A stretch of 12,800 nt of DNA from Candidatus Uhrbacteria bacterium RIFCSPLOWO2_02_FULL_49_11 (GCA_001791465.1 MGER01000067.1:1-12800), one strand, 5' to 3'. Shown: positions 1-7,377, counted from the first letter of the stretch. The notes: generated from the sequence alone by a model not told the origin. Program-made: numbers and translations.

Positions 1-1
1 C

Positions 2-1048
2 TTTGTGCTCCCCGCGTATCATTATGAAATAGAGACTGCCATCACCCTCAATTTTTCCGCGGCAAGCCAAGACGCGCCGCCTGCTCTTCTCACGGTACAC
101 GTGAGCGGCGACACAGAAAAAACGCGACAGCGCACCTCTGCGCTGTTAACCTACGCGCTTACCGCACCCGATAACACGACCACAGCGGCGGGGGAAATAA
201 CATTAAAAAGCATTGATGAAACGCTCTATCTGTTATTTAAAAACCCGCGCGGTGCGCATGCCCCCTTCCAGGCATTTGAAGGAATGGGATGGATCAGATT
301 TGACGCCCGCAAGTGGTATGAAAGCGAGCATTTCCAGGCGCTTGCGCGCACCATGAACCTGACCATTCCTGAACAAAAATTGAATGCCCCCCGCTCGCCA
401 TCGCAAAAATCAACGGCAATAGCGCTCAAAGCGCTGCTCGTAAACCCCAAAACGTATACCGTGCGCGATGCGCCTTCTCGGTGGCAATTATATCGCAAGT
501 CATCGCCGCTCTCTTATTCATTTATTATCAACAAGCCAGAGCTGCGACAGATCACTTCGCTCCTCACCCGCATCATTGAAGATTTGTCGCCCTTGCCCGT
601 CGGAAATAAAGAATACGCGGTTGACTATGCGAATTCCGTCACAGGTGAAGTATGGATTGAACCGCGCACAAAAGATATCACCCAGATAATGATGCGGATT
701 GAGCCGTTTCCTTCTCTGCCCGATAGCCCATTCTCCATCGGCCCCATTGATATCAATGGGGCCTTCGCCCCTGCAGCCCAAACGTTCGCATGGAATGCTC
801 CTGCGGAACCCGTGGCATTCGAGCAGGTATTCACGACCCTCATGGATGAATGGTTCGCAGGCAGTTCTTTTGATAGCACCGCGCCAGTGCAAGAAAGCGC
901 GAAGGACACCGACGGAGATGGGCTGTCAGATTACGTGGAATTTATGCATTATAAGACAGACCACCTGAACCCTGACACTGACGGCGACGGGTATGACGAC
1001 GGCACGGAAATTCGGAATGGATATGGTCCGCTTATTCCTTACCTTTAA
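2..1048 (+). CDS. Surface/secreted protein with C-terminal calcium-binding (thrombospondin type 3-like) repeats, 5'-truncated
   Basis: The reading frame is open to the left edge. A GTG at 5 could act as a start, but the codon before it (TTT) is also open, so the true start probably lies outside the window. Counting from 5, about 347 residues are visible. The first 290 residues are a mixed, Pro/Thr/Ala-rich region I cannot assign to a family. The C-terminus carries two DxDxDG calcium-loop motifs: D301-T-D-G-D-G-L-S-D309, and D324-T-D-G-D-G-Y-D-D332 preceded by Asn-Pro. Such loops are typical of thrombospondin type 3 and dockerin-like repeats in exported proteins, and near-identical tails are common at the ends of CPR envelope proteins. 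The protein ends shortly after the second loop, so the C-terminus looks complete. Binding of Ca2+ and a location outside the membrane are inferred from the repeats. No signal peptide can be seen because the N-terminus is missing. The next gene is convergent. Confidence 0.72.
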   Translation, partial: FVLPAYHYEIETAITLNFSAASQDAPPALLTVHVSGDTEKTRQRTSALLTYALTAPDNTTTAAGEITLKSIDETLYLLFKNPRGAHAPFQAFEGMGWIRFDARKWYESEHFQALARTMNLTIPEQKLNAPRSPSQKSTAIALKALLVNPKTYTVRDAPSRWQLYRKSSPLSYSFIINKPELRQITSLLTRIIEDLSPLPVGNKEYAVDYANSVTGEVWIEPRTKDITQIMMRIEPFPSLPDSPFSIGPIDINGAFAPAAQTFAWNAPAEPVAFEQVFTTLMDEWFAGSSFDSTAPVQESAKDTDGDGLSDYVEFMHYKTDHLNPDTDGDGYDDGTEIRNGYGPLIPYL

Positions 1049-1142
1049 TACGAACTGCGTCTCTTCGTTTCGTACGCCGCCTGCCGCGGGTGCGAACGAG
1101 CCGGTAAGCAGAGATTGCATATGCGCAGTATTTTCCAGTCAA
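1049..1142. other. Short intergenic stretch with a weak hairpin
   Basis: This holds only a short inverted repeat, TACGAA (1049-1054) with TTCGTA (1069-1074), immediately after the stop codon of the upstream gene. It has no T-run, so it is at best a weak 3'-end structure. I see no gene here. Confidence 0.3.
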
Positions 1143-1198
1143 ATAATGATACCTCAACGATAGGGTCACCGATACTGCGATATTTCAATAAAGCGACT

Positions 1199-2452
1199 TT
1201 AAAAATTCTTTCTCAATTTTTCAAATAAGGCGATTTTTGCTTTTTTCATTCCCTCGGCAAATTCGTTGTCGCTCTTCGCCAGGGCAATCTTTTCCAACAT
1301 CTCGAAGGTGATCCCCGGCTTCAAATACTGAGCTGCGTTGGGGAGTGATTTTAGTCTGTCGTACGGCGTCACCCATAGGTTGTATTTCTTTTTCACTTTT
1401 CCATTCATTCCAACCTCGTCCTCGGCGAATCCGCACGTGCGATGATAGTTCAGATAGATGTTCATGTGCGTGCGGTTAAACTCATCGATGAACAGCGCCC
1501 ACGCGCTCGGTATGTGCCAGTGGCCGTAATGCTTCCTGATGATGCTGCCGTTCTTCGATTCCACGAGCGCGTTGTCATTGGTGTGCCTCGCTCTTGATTT
1601 AGTAAACCGTGCATAGAGCTTGGCGATCAACTCCGCCACCACGTGATTGATGAATTCAGAACCGTTGTCGGAGTGGAACTCCAGGATCACGAACGGATAC
1701 AGGCTGATGAGCGTTTCGACCACGGGGGCGAGTGCATACTCGGAAATATTCGGCACGATGGCGAGCATTTCCCACTGCGTCACCTCATCGACGATATTAA
1801 TGTGATACGCGCCTTTTTCGCCGTTTAAATCGCCGGAATGCACCGTATCTACCCGCAAATACCCAGGTTTTCCTTCTGGACACGGTTTCGCTCTCATCCC
1901 GATATTCACCGCCGTCGCTTTCGTCCGCGCCACCCATTTCGCCTTCGAGGAATTGTACTGGCGGTTTCCTCCTCGGATGTTGTAGATATGCGACGATGAG
2001 ATGCGAGAGATGGTTTGATACGCTTCATGATGGAACGTCTCGTACTCTCGTTTGAGGATGCTCCTCGTCGCTTGCCCGCTCAAGTGTCCGTGCGCGTAAT
2101 CGGTGTTGATCAAGAGGGCGATGTCTTCTGGGCCGTACATCACGCTGAAGCGATGGCGCTGCCGCGATCCGTAGCCAAGTTTCAATTCCCCGCGCCGTTT
2201 GTGTCGACGGATCAACCGCTTCGTTTGTATCTTCGAGAGGCCGGTGACTTTGCGGATGTAGGCGTTCACCACGGACTTTTCTCCCCGCCTCTTCAATCGG
2301 TGATATTTGAACTTCCTCAAGGTCTCGTCGATCCATTCATACCGCGCCTGCTTGTCGATGATGCAGAATCCGATCTCGGTCTTGAGTTGCACAAAGGACG
2401 CAAGTTGTTCTATCGTAGTGATGTGCGAGTCGAGCATAGTGATTGTAGGCAT
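1199..2452 (-). CDS. Transposase with integrase core (rve) domain, IS481/IS3-like
   Basis: The 417-residue protein catalyses cut-and-paste or copy-out transposition of its own element. The catalytic RNase H-fold triad is readable: D202 (in RVDTVHSGD), D262 (in HSDNGSEF) and E298 (in ALVESKNG). The second Asp and the Glu are separated by 35 residues, the classic DDE(35) spacing of retroviral-type integrases. About 120 residues before the core form a basic N-terminal region with helix-turn-helix character (VTGLSKIQTKRLIRRHKRRG), the likely binder of the terminal repeats. The C-terminal 80 residues are basic and helical. The frame is intact, so the element may be active. The ATG at 2452 has no clear Shine-Dalgarno sequence and sits in a 9-bp hairpin (2439-2460); an alternative ATG five codons later (MLDSH) is possible. 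The exact IS family is not fixed from sequence alone. Confidence 0.85.
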   Translation of the reverse strand: MPTITMLDSHITTIEQLASFVQLKTEIGFCIIDKQARYEWIDETLRKFKYHRLKRRGEKSVVNAYIRKVTGLSKIQTKRLIRRHKRRGELKLGYGSRQRHRFSVMYGPEDIALLINTDYAHGHLSGQATRSILKREYETFHHEAYQTISRISSSHIYNIRGGNRQYNSSKAKWVARTKATAVNIGMRAKPCPEGKPGYLRVDTVHSGDLNGEKGAYHINIVDEVTQWEMLAIVPNISEYALAPVVETLISLYPFVILEFHSDNGSEFINHVVAELIAKLYARFTKSRARHTNDNALVESKNGSIIRKHYGHWHIPSAWALFIDEFNRTHMNIYLNYHRTCGFAEDEVGMNGKVKKKYNLWVTPYDRLKSLPNAAQYLKPGITFEMLEKIALAKSDNEFAEGMKKAKIALFEKLRKNF

Positions 2453-2460
2453 ACAATCAC
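2439..2460 (-). promoter_or_regulatory. Hairpin over the transposase start codon
   Basis: GTGATTGTA (2439-2447) and TACAATCAC (2452-2460) form a perfect 9-bp stem around a GGCA loop. The transposase ATG (minus strand, 2452-2450) lies at the stem-loop junction. Hairpins that occlude the start are a known way for insertion sequences to avoid expression from outside transcripts, so this may limit translation. A protein-binding operator is the alternative. Confidence 0.45.
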
Positions 2461-2589
2461 AGTATGGCGGCCCGCACCTTTTTGTTTAACGCCCGTCTTC
2501 CCGTCGCTCAATGATTATCCACAGATTGGGGTATCATTATGCGGTGGAATGGGGTTTCAAGATAGGTATCATTTTGTATTGTACAAGAC

Positions 2590-2619
2590 TTGCGCTTGCT
2601 TTCCTTATAATTATATGCT
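2590..2619 (+). promoter_or_regulatory. Candidate promoter for rpsO
   Basis: TTGCGC (2590-2595) and TATGCT (2614-2619) are separated by 18 bases, giving an acceptable sigma70-type promoter. An overlapping TATAAT lies at 2606-2611, but no good -35 box is at the right distance for it. Transcription would start near 2626, giving a leader of about 87 bases before rpsO. Confidence 0.45.
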
Positions 2620-2712
2620 ACATTCTTAACCGCTTATTACTAGGGCGACAGACTGGGCGTATCGTAATATGAGCGCACGAACGGCTCGGCTCTCGCGACA
2701 GAAAGGCCTCTT

Positions 2713-3078
2713 ATGCTCACGAAAAAAAAGAAAGACGCGGTTATCAAAAAATTCCGCACCCACGAACATGACACCGGCTCCCCCGAGGTGCAAATTGCCG
2801 TGCTCACGGAAGAAATGAAAGAACTCTCCGAGCACCTGAAACTCCACCGCCATGATTTTTCATCCCGCCGCGGCCTGTTGCGGAAGGTCAGTCTGCGGCG
2901 GCGGCTCCTCCGTTATCTCCAGCGGGAAAATGAAGCGCGATATGAGGAACTCGCCAAGAAGCTGAAATTGAAACGGCTCCCCGCGTTTACGAAAGACGCC
3001 ACTCTGAAGCAGATGGACGACGAACCGTTTATTGAAACCCCCGTAGGGGAAGAAGGGCCGAAGGAAGAGACAAAATAA
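2713..3078 (+). CDS. rpsO: 30S ribosomal protein S15 (uS15) with C-terminal extension
   Basis: S15 is a primary-binding 30S subunit protein that contacts the three-way junction of 16S helices 20-22 and forms bridge B4 with 23S rRNA. Residues 1-89 match the family: TGSPEVQIAVLTEEM, then the LKLHRHDFSSRRGLL signature in which the conserved His/Asp/Ser residues contact RNA, then the RRRLLRYL helix. Standard bacterial S15 has about 89 residues; this one has 121. The extra 32 residues form an acidic, Pro-containing tail (DDEPFIETPVGEEGPKEE) of unknown role, probably disordered. AAGG seven bases before the ATG at 2713 serves as ribosome binding site. pnp follows 238 bases downstream on the same strand, the usual rpsO-pnp order. 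An intervening terminator suggests the two are only partly co-transcribed. Confidence 0.96.
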   Translation: MLTKKKKDAVIKKFRTHEHDTGSPEVQIAVLTEEMKELSEHLKLHRHDFSSRRGLLRKVSLRRRLLRYLQRENEARYEELAKKLKLKRLPAFTKDATLKQMDDEPFIETPVGEEGPKEETK

Positions 3079-3085
3079 ACTTAAG

Positions 3086-3109
3086 CCTCCTCCGCACGGG
3101 GGAGGTTTT
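3086..3109 (+). terminator. Rho-independent terminator after rpsO
   Basis: CCTCCTCC (3086-3093) pairs with GGGGGAGG (3098-3105) in an 8-bp GC-rich stem with one T-G wobble and a GCAC loop, followed by TTTT. It starts 8 bases after the rpsO stop. It probably reduces readthrough into pnp, as the terminator between these genes does in other bacteria. Confidence 0.8.
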
Positions 3110-3140
3110 CGCGTAATCATTATTTATATAATAATTTAAG

Positions 3141-3300
3141 CGCCTGACCATCAGACACCTTAGACCACGGCCTGACGCGAAGCGTCAGGAATAACAAATG
3201 TCAAAGTTCAAATATCAAATTTGAAATTTGGATTTTGTCATTTGAGCTTCCGCTCCTCAAGGAGCGGTTTATGGGGTCTAATCGCTTGACGGTCAGGGCA
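3141..3300 (+). repeat. Nested palindromic repeat element in the rpsO-pnp spacer
   Basis: Three layers of inverted repeat are present. Outer arms: CCTGACC (3143-3149) with GGTCAGG (3291-3297), and TTAGACC (3160-3166) with GGTCTAA (3275-3281). Inside are two GC-rich hairpins: CCTGACGC/GCGTCAGG with a GAA loop (3171-3189), and CCGCTCC/GGAGCGG with a TCAA loop (3250-3267). Between them lies an AT-rich imperfect palindrome (about 3193-3245) built from CAAAT/ATTTG words. The hairpin, AT palindrome, hairpin architecture is repeated in the 23S helix 68 insertion at 11571-11737. It may be a MITE-like mobile repeat. As RNA, it would place a large stem just upstream of the pnp ribosome binding site, where PNPase is known to autoregulate in E. 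coli. Confidence 0.6.
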
Positions 3301-3316
3301 TACGGAAGGAAAAGTT

Positions 3317-5560
3317 ATGGATCCGAAACAATATACGTTCGAGTTGGGAGGAAAGACCCTGACGGTAGAACAAGGGCGTCTCGCGGCCCAGGCACATGGC
3401 GCGGTGACCATGCGGTACGGTGACACCGTCGTGCTCGCCACTGCAGTGATCTCAGACAAGGAACGGGATAAAGTAGATTACTTTCCGCTCCTGGTGGATT
3501 ATGACGAAAAGCTCTATGCGGCCGGGAAGATAAAAGGCTCTCGGTTTATTAAGCGTGAAGGGCGTCCTTCGGATGAAGCAATTCTTACCAATAGGCTGGT
3601 GGACCGCTCTATCCGCCCGCTGTTTAACGAACGGATGCGGCGCGATGTGCAAGTCTACCTCTCCACATTGTCTTTTGATCAGGAGAATGACCCTGACATT
3701 GCGCTTCTGAATGCCGCGTCGCTCGCACTTGCGCTTTCTCCCATCCCGTGGGACGGCCCCATCGCAGGCGTGCGGGTAGGGAGAGTAAAAGGCGAATGGG
3801 TTTTGAATCCCACCTACAAAGCGCGGGAGGAAAGCGAGCTTGATCTGGTCATTGCGGGCACCGACGAAAAAATAGTGATGATCGAAGCGGGAGCGAATGA
3901 AGCGTCCGAAGAGGTGATGTCTGATGCTATCGAATTCGGCTGGAAACATTTGCGCGAGCTCTTGCGGTTCATGCGTGAGGTGGCCGATGCGCACGGCTTA
4001 ACAAAACGGAATGATTGGATTCCTAAAGTTTCCGCAGAAGATGAAGCGAACCTCGCCGTATTGAAGGAAAAAGCGAAGAAACTACTGGAAGGAAAATTAG
4101 AAAAACTATTAACCTTATCGTCGAAGGCGGAGCGCGCGGCAGAAGAAACGCGTCTCAAGCAGATGCTCGATGACGCATTTAAGGATGACAATGAGGTAAC
4201 CAAGGAAGATCGCGCTGAAGTGGAGAACGTCTTCCATGCACTATGGACGGAAGCAGTCACTGCGCGCGTTTTTCATGACGCTAAACGGGTGGACGGAAGG
4301 GCCTTTGGGGAAATCCGTCCTTTGAGCATTGAGGTGGGCTTATTGCCGCGCACGCACGGTTCTGCCCTGTTCACGCGCGGGGAAACACAAGCGCTCTCGG
4401 TCGTCACTCTCGGTTCCCCTTCTTCCGAACAAACCCTTGATACCATGGAGGAATCAGGGAAGAAACGCTACATGCACCATTACAATTTTCCCGGGTTTTC
4501 CGTAGGCGAGGTTTCACCCCTGCGGGGAGTTTCAAGGCGCGAAATCGGGCACGGCGCGCTTGCGGAAAAAGCGATTCTTCCGGTACTCCCGAAAGATAAG
4601 GAAAAATTTCCCTATACCATCCGCGTCGTATCGGATATCATGTCATCGAACGGCTCCTCATCCATGGCTTCCACGTGCGGCTCGTCCCTTTCTCTTATGG
4701 ATGCGGGAGTGCCTATCACCGCGCCTGTCGCAGGCATCGCCATGGGCATCTGGACCACCCCTGACGAATCGCAGTATAAAATCCTCACCGACCTCCAAGG
4801 CATCGAAGACCATGACGGAGGCATGGATTTCAAGGTGGCAGGCACCGTGAAGGGCATTACCGCGATCCAGCTCGACGTGAAAATTTCAGGCCTTACCATG
4901 CCCATGATTCAGGAAACTTTCACCCAAGCGCGCAAAGGGCGCTTGGAGATCCTTGAAAAAATGAATAGCATCATTGCCGCGCCTCGGCCTGAAATGTCTC
5001 CTTATGCGCCGCGCATTTACCCTTTGCAGATTAATCCTGACAAGATCCGCGACGTGATCGGCCCTGGAGGAAAGGTCATCAATGAAATTATCGCCAAAAC
5101 CGGCGTGCAAATTGATATCGAAGACTCAGGGCTCATCATGGTCACCGCGCTCTCCAAAGAAAGCGCGGAAAAAGCGCTTGATTGGATAAAAAATTTGACC
5201 CGCGAAGTCCAGGTGGGCGAAGTGTTCCAAGGCAAAGTGACGAGGATCCTCGATTTCGGCGCGTTCGTGGAAGTGCTCCCCAAACAAGAAGGCTTGGTGC
5301 ATATTTCCCAGCTCGCGCCTTATCGCGTGAATCAAGTGACGGACATCGTCAATATCGGCGACGTCATCCCGGTGAAAGTAATTGAAATTGACGAGATGGG
5401 AAGAATTAATCTGTCCTTGAAAGACACTGATTTCAATTTCCCGCCGCCTCCTGCCGGAGGATTTATGGCGCCCTCTGATAACGGCTCCCGACACCTCAAC
5501 CGCGGCGGCCGCCCCGGCGCCCATGGCCGCGACCGTGGCAACTTCGACCGCCACCGCTAA
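3317..5560 (+). CDS. pnp: Polyribonucleotide nucleotidyltransferase (PNPase)
   Basis: PNPase degrades RNA 3'-to-5' by phosphorolysis, using phosphate and releasing nucleoside diphosphates, as a cytoplasmic homotrimer. The 747 residues show the full family order: first RNase PH domain (about 5-220), helical linker (about 235-320), second RNase PH domain (about 325-560), KH domain with GPGG at 582-585, and S1 domain (about 630-705). Catalytic residues are present: the NGSSSMAS phosphate-binding motif (445-452) and D498, D504, K506 (E. coli D486, D492, K494). The first-domain RNA-binding loop is F77-I-K-R80 where E. coli has FFRR, so one Arg is replaced by Lys. After S1 comes a 40-residue Pro/Gly/Arg/His-rich tail with RGG-like steps, a plausible extra RNA contact. 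GGAAGGAAAAG just upstream of the ATG is the ribosome binding site. Confidence 0.97.
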   Translation: MDPKQYTFELGGKTLTVEQGRLAAQAHGAVTMRYGDTVVLATAVISDKERDKVDYFPLLVDYDEKLYAAGKIKGSRFIKREGRPSDEAILTNRLVDRSIRPLFNERMRRDVQVYLSTLSFDQENDPDIALLNAASLALALSPIPWDGPIAGVRVGRVKGEWVLNPTYKAREESELDLVIAGTDEKIVMIEAGANEASEEVMSDAIEFGWKHLRELLRFMREVADAHGLTKRNDWIPKVSAEDEANLAVLKEKAKKLLEGKLEKLLTLSSKAERAAEETRLKQMLDDAFKDDNEVTKEDRAEVENVFHALWTEAVTARVFHDAKRVDGRAFGEIRPLSIEVGLLPRTHGSALFTRGETQALSVVTLGSPSSEQTLDTMEESGKKRYMHHYNFPGFSVGEVSPLRGVSRREIGHGALAEKAILPVLPKDKEKFPYTIRVVSDIMSSNGSSSMASTCGSSLSLMDAGVPITAPVAGIAMGIWTTPDESQYKILTDLQGIEDHDGGMDFKVAGTVKGITAIQLDVKISGLTMPMIQETFTQARKGRLEILEKMNSIIAAPRPEMSPYAPRIYPLQINPDKIRDVIGPGGKVINEIIAKTGVQIDIEDSGLIMVTALSKESAEKALDWIKNLTREVQVGEVFQGKVTRILDFGAFVEVLPKQEGLVHISQLAPYRVNQVTDIVNIGDVIPVKVIEIDEMGRINLSLKDTDFNFPPPPAGGFMAPSDNGSRHLNRGGRPGAHGRDRGNFDRHR

Positions 5561-5580
5561 GATAAGAATCGTGCCATTCA

Positions 5581-5608
5581 AAAACACGGCGCCCACGCGC
5601 TGTGTTTT
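5581..5608 (+). terminator. Terminator after pnp
   Basis: AAAACACGGCG (5581-5591) and CGCTGTGTTTT (5598-5608) form an 11-bp stem with one G-T wobble and a 6-base loop. The 3' arm ends in TTTT. It starts 20 bases after the pnp stop, and its A-run/T-run ends would also work in the opposite direction. Confidence 0.75.
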
Positions 5609-5612
5609 GATA

Positions 5613-5640
5613 TTGACAATAAAATTAAGGAGACTATATT
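5613..5640 (+). promoter_or_regulatory. Promoter of the HD / phosphohistidine-regulator operon
   Basis: A consensus TTGACA (5613-5618) and a TATATT (5635-5640) with a 16-base spacer lie right after the pnp terminator. AAGGAG (5627-5632) is inside the spacer. If this promoter is used, the transcript would start at or just after the ATG at 5645, making the mRNA nearly leaderless. If transcription comes from further upstream, AAGGAG would be the ribosome binding site, 12 bases from the ATG. The two uses exclude each other. Confidence 0.6.
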
Positions 5641-5644
5641 TAAA

Positions 5645-6238
5645 ATGTTATCTGAATACATTATGTATACAAATTGTATGTATCATCATTATAAAGGCAA
5701 TCAACTCCCTCGTTCAGACGCAATACAAAAGTTAGTGGTAGAAAGGATTTTTGCAAATCCCCTTACCGACGACCAGCGAGAGAACTCTAAAGTATGGGAG
5801 CTCAAACATAGTAGCAGTTGTATACAAATAGGAAGACTGCTTGCCATAAAACGCGGGCTCAACGTTGAGTTAGCCGAAACTATTTGCGCGCTTCACGACA
5901 TCTATGCCATTGATACCGGCCATTATGATGAACATGCGCAGAAAGGAGCAGAAATCGCCAAGGGGCTCCTGATTGCCACGGGTCAATTCAGCGAACAAGA
6001 GATCAACATCATCTGCGATGCGATACGAGCCCATAGCGATAAACAAATCTATAGTGACAGTTTATACAGTGAAATGATCAAGGATGCAGATATATTTGAT
6101 TGTTCGCTTTATGAGGGGACGAAAAAATACTACGAAAAACACAAACCAATAGAGGTGCGGAGAGAATACTACCATCGGATCCAAAAGGTCAGAGAAGAGT
6201 TAGGGTTGCCGCCAGATATTCAATTTACTGTGAAATAA
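5645..6238 (+). CDS. HD-domain metal-dependent phosphohydrolase
   Basis: The 197-residue protein has the HD-superfamily metal ligands: H55 (LKHSS), H84-D85 (ALHDIYAID) and D149 (IKDADIFD), plus GHYDEHAQKG, a typical additional His pair. HD enzymes hydrolyse phosphomono- or phosphodiesters of nucleotides with divalent metals; the substrate here cannot be read from sequence. The length and single domain fit stand-alone nucleotide phosphohydrolases rather than RelA/SpoT or HD-GYP proteins. In-frame ATGs also exist at 5663 and 5678. 5645 was chosen because AAGGAG precedes it, but the first 11 residues (MLSEYIMYTNC) do not look conserved, so a later start is possible. The next gene begins 4 bases after the stop, so the two are almost certainly one operon and the HD enzyme probably acts with the regulator described there. 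Confidence 0.85.
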   Translation: MLSEYIMYTNCMYHHYKGNQLPRSDAIQKLVVERIFANPLTDDQRENSKVWELKHSSSCIQIGRLLAIKRGLNVELAETICALHDIYAIDTGHYDEHAQKGAEIAKGLLIATGQFSEQEINIICDAIRAHSDKQIYSDSLYSEMIKDADIFDCSLYEGTKKYYEKHKPIEVRREYYHRIQKVREELGLPPDIQFTVK

Positions 6239-6242
6239 TCAT

Positions 6243-7328
6243 ATGACTTCAGACATCCTCTACGCGCTTACCTCATCTCATGCACGCGCACGGCTGCTTG
6301 AATATTTTACAAATTTTCAGGGTGAAGTCCAATTTCGTGAACTTCAGCGGAACCTGTCTATTAATCCGCGCCAGCTTACGCTGCAGCTAAAAAAATTGAA
6401 AGAAATCAATTTTATACATGAACGGACAGAGGGGAAAAGAAAATTTTATTGTGCAAATATACACACCTCCTATTTTTCACCCCTTCAACAATTTGTCAAA
6501 AGCCTAAAAGTCGACCATGGGGAATGGTTCCGCTGGGAGCGCGCGGGCACTATCCATCACCTTTATATCGTACTTGAAGCTGCGATGCGCCCGATGTATG
6601 AATATTTCAGGTTATCATGGCCTTTAACGCTGATTATTTTTAAAGGAGAAAACGCGCTATGGTGCAATAGGATGGAAGATCTATCTCATCTGGGTGAAAA
6701 AATTATACAATGGTACCAACAAACAAATGTCAAAAAATATAACGACGATATCCAGACACAAACAAAAAAACTTGAACGTGTATATTTTTCAATACAATCA
6801 GCCGATGTGCCCAAGTTGCCTATAAAGCAACTGGGTAACCTCTACCAAGAACTCCATGATGAGTACACGCGGTGGTTTGCCTTATTATGGACCACTGAAC
6901 CGGTCGCTATCAGAGCGGAAGAAGTGTTAAAGATGGAATTGAAAGACGCTTCCGAGCGCGAATTCGCGCTTTTGACTTCTACCACTCATGTATCGTTCAC
7001 GCAAGAAATTGAAGATTCGCTACAAGCTATTGTCAGCGCTCTCCGACGCACGCATGGCAGCCCACACGATCCACGTATACTCGCAATGATTGATGCATTC
7101 CAGCAAAACTATTTCTGGATGCATAACAATTATTTTGAAACCAAGGTGCTCCAAAGGGAACATATAATATTGGAAATAAAAAAACGACTCATGGCACCGG
7201 TCACAGAGGGAGGATATGCCCATGTCGCGAGTGCGCAAAAACTCGCGCTTATGGAAAAATTAAGACTAGGAGCACACACACGGGCGCTCATTGAGATAAG
7301 CGACCACTTTATTTATCTCCAAGATTAG
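6243..7328 (+). pseudogene. Winged-helix / phosphohistidine-domain protein, N-terminal part, cut off by a transposon
   Basis: The 361 residues are the 5' portion of a gene split by the IS element at 7326. Residues 1-88 form a winged helix-turn-helix of ArsR type: SSHARARLLEYF as helix 1, VQFRELQRNLSINPRQLTLQLKKL as helices 2 and 3, then the wing ERTEGKRKFY. This suggests sequence-specific DNA binding. Residues about 95-361 are mainly helical, with no ATP-grasp or TIM-barrel motif; they resemble the linker before the swivelling domain in PEP-synthase-like proteins. The reading frame ends FIYLQD followed by TAG, and that TAG is the first three bases of the transposon end, not a native stop. The gene follows the HD gene by 4 bases. 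The truncated product keeps the DNA-binding domain but loses the phosphohistidine domain, so it might still bind DNA without its control domain. Confidence 0.85.
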
Positions 7329-7377
7329 GACTTACGCGTTTGACTGCTAATAGTATGTTTTAGTTTTGCACTGGTTT

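Larger units (their letters stand above)
1143..2573 (-). mobile_element. Insertion sequence with DDE integrase-type transposase; ends approximate
   Basis: One transposase gene fills the element on the minus strand. ATAATGATACC at 1143-1153 on the left is matched by its exact reverse complement at 2530-2540 on the right (11 bp, or 14 of 15 when extended inward). A second right-hand copy, AGGTATCATT at 2564-2573, is the reverse complement of 1145-1154. So ATGATACC occurs once on the left and twice on the right, and the right boundary could be near 2540 or near 2573. No convincing target-site duplication was found for either choice. The element lies between a surface-protein gene and the promoter region of rpsO and does not interrupt either. 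Confidence 0.68.

Noticed and set aside
2015-2629. 204-codon plus-strand ORF across the first IS
   Set aside because: It runs antisense to the DDE transposase, has no recognisable domain and crosses the element boundary; it is a shadow of the real gene.
5126-5596. 156-codon minus-strand ORF over the 3' end of pnp
   Set aside because: It is Ala/His-rich low-complexity sequence opposite the KH and S1 coding region, with no ribosome binding site; a shadow.
5523-5735. 70-codon ORF after pnp
   Set aside because: It overlaps the pnp end, crosses the terminator and promoter and is in the wrong frame relative to the HD gene; low-complexity Ile/Lys translation.
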